8,695 nucleotides of DNA from Acidobacteriaceae bacterium (GTDB lineage: Bacteria; Acidobacteriota; Terriglobia; Terriglobales; Acidobacteriaceae): NCBI GenBank assembly GCA_003132825.1, contig PKYX01000343.1, forward strand, positions 8,114 through 16,808, given 5' to 3'. The translations under genes were made by a program, and so were the position numbers. Every line of letters begins with the position of its first letter. Position 1 is the stretch's first letter. The notes beneath the pieces were generated by a model, which saw only the letters and a list, made by a program, of their open reading frames with translations, searched no databases and had not been told where the DNA came from. Of the stretch, positions 6,238 through 8,695 are shown one piece after another.

Positions 6238-6987
6238 TCAATTCGCTGCTAAGGCTCTGTCGGTTGGGGCAGGCAGTTTCGCGCGGATGAGGGATTCCAC
6301 CTGATTCCACACCTTCGGATCGCACTCAATTTCAATGTGCGACTTCATGAGAACGCGGCTCAACCAGGGATATTCGTCACAGCGCACGGGATGATTGCTG
6401 TAGTCGAAGCGGAAGTTCCCCAGAATCTCGGTTCGCGCGGGATCGGCGGCTCGAATTTCTGACTGGCCGTGGATGATGCCGGCGGTCTGGTAGAAGTTGG
6501 CTGCCTGGGAAACATTGGAGGGGATCAGGGAGTCTTGCTCGCCGGCCTTCGAGACGCTATCCACCTGGATGGTGAGCAGCACATGAATGCCTTCTTTTTC
6601 CAGTTGCCGGGCCAAGGTCACGGTCTGCGAGGCGCCCCAACTGTGACCGTAAATGATGATGCGGGCGTTTTGCTTTTCGCCCGCGGAGAGCGTGCCGTCC
6701 TGATCGATATCGAGGAGGCGCAGCACATGCTCGCGGGCTTTGTCGCCTTGGCGGTTCTGGAACGTGGCCACCGACACGCCCGACGGATAATCTTTGCGCA
6801 GACGCTCCGCCAGTTGGACGGTGCTATGCACCAGATCGTCCTGCCGGACGAACCCCCCGACAAAGCCGATCACGATGAATGGCGGCATGGGGAGCGTAGC
6901 TGCCGCCGGGTGGGCCTGGCCGTAAACAAAATGGAAGCACAGCAAAAGGCAGAGCAAGCGAACGAAAATACCGGCAGAACGCGTCAC
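6238..6987 (-). CDS. Secreted alpha/beta hydrolase with an EF-hand loop
   Basis: A 249-residue protein starting at GTG. Residues 1-24 (R3, R10, then LLCLLLCFHFVYGQA) form a signal peptide, so it is probably periplasmic. The core looks like a lipase-type alpha/beta hydrolase. FIVIGFVGGF (37-46) is a first strand with an oxyanion-type glycine turn. GHSWG (114-118) is the nucleophile elbow with S116, D143 follows the strand VLLTIQVDS, and H217 in KSHIEIE is the likely catalytic His. Just before the nucleophile strand, residues 93-104 (D93, D95, D97, G98, L100, E104) match a canonical calcium-binding EF-hand loop. The mature part has only two cysteines, C203 and C222, flanking H217, which could form a disulfide. 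There is no Shine-Dalgarno; an extended -10 lies nine bases upstream. Substrate unknown: lipid, ester or amide are all possible. Confidence 0.82.
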   Translation of the reverse strand: MTRSAGIFVRLLCLLLCFHFVYGQAHPAAATLPMPPFIVIGFVGGFVRQDDLVHSTVQLAERLRKDYPSGVSVATFQNRQGDKAREHVLRLLDIDQDGTLSAGEKQNARIIIYGHSWGASQTVTLARQLEKEGIHVLLTIQVDSVSKAGEQDSLIPSNVSQAANFYQTAGIIHGQSEIRAADPARTEILGNFRFDYSNHPVRCDEYPWLSRVLMKSHIEIECDPKVWNQVESLIRAKLPAPTDRALAAN

Positions 6988-6996
6988 AGAGGCAGA

Positions 6997-7005
6997 ATGA
7001 TAGCA
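6997..7005 (-). promoter_or_regulatory. Extended -10 promoter (TGCTATCAT) of the alpha/beta hydrolase
   Basis: TGC-TATCAT matches the extended -10 form TGnTAnnnT and ends nine bases before the GTG start, with no Shine-Dalgarno between. It suggests a leaderless or near-leaderless transcript. Confidence 0.45.
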
Positions 7006-7006
7006 G

Positions 7007-7052
7007 AAAAAACCGGGTCACGAGCCGAAATTGCGCCTGGAAAAGGGGCTCG
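7007..7052 (-). terminator. Possible terminator after the papain-like gene
   Basis: Read leftward, CGAGCC and GGCTCG arms (7052-7047 and 7026-7021) enclose a 20-base loop. Eight bases later there is a run of six T (7012-7007). The long loop and the gap before the T-run make it a poor match to an intrinsic terminator. Confidence 0.25.
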
Positions 7053-7055
7053 GGA

Positions 7056-8537
7056 TCAGTGCCGTAGCCCGACCCTGGCGCGATTGAGGGAGCCTCGCGT
7101 CTCCGGGTCGCCGCCGGCAGCGACCGAGTCCGCTCCTTGCTGGGCGCGCGCGTATTGCAGCCGGGCCCAGTCCTGCTTGAACTCGGTCATGGTTTCGCGG
7201 CTATGCTTCGGACTCTTCAGAATGCGGTCGTTGCGGGCCAGCATGAGTTCGTAAGCCAGCCGGGGATCGGAAGTCGGGGCCAAAATATCGCTGGCGCTCA
7301 GGCCGACGCGCGCCCTGCCCTCGGGCCCCGGAAGTTCCGCCCACAAGGCTCCGTTCGAATCAGCCGACACTGTCTCTCCGCTATCCAGGCGCTTGAAGAT
7401 TTCCACCCAGTGGCGGCCCGGGAGAACGCCATCATCCTCCGCCTGGTCGGCGATCGCAGCGAACTCCCGACGGTAGTTCTCCCACTCCCCGGCGGTGCCC
7501 GCGTTTTCTGCCCACTCCCGGCTCTGCTCCCCCTTGAGCTGCTCCACTTGCGCCGCGTTCTGGGCGGCCTTGGCTTCGCGCAGCCGGTGTTCGTCCTCGG
7601 TCGCCTCGACCGTGGGATATCGTTCCGCTGTCCGCTGCGGATTGAAGCGTCCGGTGAGCAGGTAGGAGGCAGTGACCACGGGCAATTCGTGATAGGCGAA
7701 AATGAGCATAGGAAGCAGCAGCTTTTTCGAGCGATACAACTGCTCGGTTCCCGTGCGGCATTCGGTGCTTCGTTTAATGGTGCCGGGCACCTGGGCGATG
7801 TGCAGAACCCGGAACCTGGTATCGGGATGGCGGAGAGCGTAACCCGTGAAGGAACGTGCGATGGCCTTCGGACTGGTCATGCCGAAATCGTTGATGTAGT
7901 CGGCGTGCGTGGCATGCGGGAAATAGCTGTTGATCACGCGTTTGGTGAAATCAGCGCAATTGCGGGTCATGCCGTTGAAATGATTTCGATTGGGCAGCGC
8001 GTTGAATTCTTCGATCAGCTGGCGGTCCTGTTCGACCGTGGTCCGGACCACGAAGATATACATGCTGCGCGACAAGCTGGCCCCCACCATTTCCCGCCAT
8101 TCCGCCTTGTTGCTGGTGCGGCAGGATTCCGTGGTGCAGTAGGTCGTCAGATAATTTTCCCGGTAGCGTTCCTCGAGCACGTCCTTGATATGCGCGGATC
8201 CGACGACTGGACGGTCGTCCGGGTTCTCCACTCCATAGAGATAGATGTGGAAGGGCACGACATTCCATTCGAAGGGCTGATCTTCTCCCAGGTTGATGTA
8301 ATTGCTGATCACCGAACCTGATTCCCCGGGCCGGCACAAGCGTAGCTTGACCGGGGAGGCAGGGCAGACATTGGAAAGGTAGACGGCGGTGTGTCCGGAG
8401 CCGGTGATGCGGGCCACGCTGGTGTCGAGAGACTCGTTCAGGATTATTCCCGCGTCGGCGAAGGCGGAGGACGCGAGCGCGCACACCAGTACGGCACCAA
8501 AGGCGAAGATGGCCAGCGCGCGTTTATTCAACGACAA
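7056..8537 (-). CDS. Exported protein of unrecognised family, probable permuted papain-like (NlpC/P60 clan) fold
   Basis: A 493-residue protein. I place the start at TTG 8537, six bases after GGAGG; a GTG at 8615 is in frame but has no Shine-Dalgarno and would put 26 residues before the signal peptide. Residues 1-27 (NKRALAIFAFGAVLV to SAFA) form a signal peptide. The N-terminal half has GSGHTAVYLSN with H49, and later MTRNCADFTKRVIN with C194. A His before a Cys in an NC-A-DF context is the order seen in permuted NlpC/P60-type hydrolases and acyltransferases such as LRAT/YiiX-like or DUF4105 proteins. I infer a thiol hydrolase or transferase acting on the envelope. C58, C68, C134 and C139 could form disulfides. 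Residues 268-297 are hydrophobic in patches. Residues 310-360 are charged, helical and possibly coiled coil. The C-terminal part (to 493) is not recognised. Confidence 0.7.
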   Translation of the reverse strand: MSLNKRALAIFAFGAVLVCALASSAFADAGIILNESLDTSVARITGSGHTAVYLSNVCPASPVKLRLCRPGESGSVISNYINLGEDQPFEWNVVPFHIYLYGVENPDDRPVVGSAHIKDVLEERYRENYLTTYCTTESCRTSNKAEWREMVGASLSRSMYIFVVRTTVEQDRQLIEEFNALPNRNHFNGMTRNCADFTKRVINSYFPHATHADYINDFGMTSPKAIARSFTGYALRHPDTRFRVLHIAQVPGTIKRSTECRTGTEQLYRSKKLLLPMLIFAYHELPVVTASYLLTGRFNPQRTAERYPTVEATEDEHRLREAKAAQNAAQVEQLKGEQSREWAENAGTAGEWENYRREFAAIADQAEDDGVLPGRHWVEIFKRLDSGETVSADSNGALWAELPGPEGRARVGLSASDILAPTSDPRLAYELMLARNDRILKSPKHSRETMTEFKQDWARLQYARAQQGADSVAAGGDPETRGSLNRARVGLRH

Positions 8538-8695
8538 ATGAAGCCTCCGAACACGTGACACCGACGTTATCGGCACGGACAGGGATCTCCTGCATATGCC
8601 ACTTACTACAAACACCGGCCAGGGGAAAAAGTTGCAACCTATTCAATCTACAGTTAGTTAGATGCGGTGAGAGGGCGTTGAGACACGTGCTCCGC
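8538..8695 (-). promoter_or_regulatory. Upstream region of the papain-like gene (window edge)
   Basis: These 158 bp contain no recognisable gene. Two CACGTG palindromes (8552-8557, 8684-8689) and a CCGA/TCGG inverted repeat (8561-8573) are visible. The leftward strand has an AT-richer stretch near 8626-8665 that may hold the promoter, but no -35/-10 pair is good enough to name. Confidence 0.3.
8544..8548 (-). promoter_or_regulatory. Shine-Dalgarno GGAGG of the papain-like gene
   Basis: GGAGG on the minus strand is followed by CTTCAT and then TTG (8537). The spacing is good, and the codon directly precedes a positively charged signal-peptide N-region, so this start is preferred. Confidence 0.7.

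Noticed and set aside
7137..8321. Plus-strand open frame of 394 codons opposite the papain-like gene
   Set aside because: The minus frame has a Shine-Dalgarno, a signal peptide and plausible catalytic motifs. The plus-strand product lacks recognisable features and its start has no ribosome site.
8538..8615. Upstream GTG start (8615) for the papain-like gene
   Set aside because: It would add 26 residues before a normal signal peptide and has no Shine-Dalgarno, while TTG 8537 has GGAGG at six bases.
8552..8689. Paired CACGTG palindromes as an operator
   Set aside because: Two 6-bp palindromes 132 bp apart in GC-rich DNA are not rare enough to support a regulator site without conservation data.
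1..8695. tRNA, rRNA, CRISPR, insertion-sequence or phage features
   Set aside because: I saw no cloverleaf-like sequence, regular repeat-spacer pattern, transposase motif, long terminal inverted repeats or phage proteins in either strand.

Overview
The window is a GC-rich bacterial chromosome segment (about 60% GC, judged by eye) with eight protein-coding genes. It shows no RNA genes, mobile elements, CRISPR arrays or phage genes. Several proteins look Acidobacteriota-like (class Terriglobia): a secreted DUF885 protein, a PagL-like outer-membrane protein with an HISNAG motif, a secreted alpha/beta hydrolase carrying an EF-hand loop, and starts placed a few bases after a TAnAAT box. This assignment is an inference from protein character and was not confirmed by a search.

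Layout from left to right. A leftward block comprises an SDR oxidoreductase (3244-2498), a PagL/acyloxyacyl-hydrolase-like protein (2348-1764) and a secreted DUF885 putative metallopeptidase. The last starts at a TTG codon at 1688 and runs off the left edge. A 145-bp divergent promoter region separates this block from two rightward genes, a small glutaredoxin-like protein (3390-3635) and an AMP-forming acyl-CoA ligase (3656-5260). The ligase converges on a leftward aldo/keto reductase (6120-5257), and their stop codons overlap inside one CTAG. Further right are two more leftward genes for exported proteins: an alpha/beta hydrolase with a canonical EF-hand loop (6987-6238) and a protein of unrecognised family with a likely permuted papain-like (NlpC/P60 clan) core (8537-7056). 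No gap exceeds 300 bp. The largest non-coding stretch is the 158 bp at the right edge.

Four of the eight proteins carry signal peptides (DUF885, PagL-like, alpha/beta hydrolase, papain-like). The others are cytosolic redox or acyl-activation enzymes. The genes do not form one recognisable pathway. The left block mixes an envelope-lipid-type protein with a peptidase and a reductase, and the Grx-ligase pair is closely spaced but may be separately transcribed.

Two kinds of translation start can be seen. DUF885, the papain-like protein and the aldo/keto reductase have a good Shine-Dalgarno sequence, and the first two of these use TTG. The SDR, glutaredoxin, ligase and alpha/beta hydrolase have no Shine-Dalgarno but have a -10-like hexamer ending 6-9 nt before the start, as expected for leaderless mRNAs. 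The window otherwise looks like ordinary chromosome. The least explained item is the papain-like exported protein.
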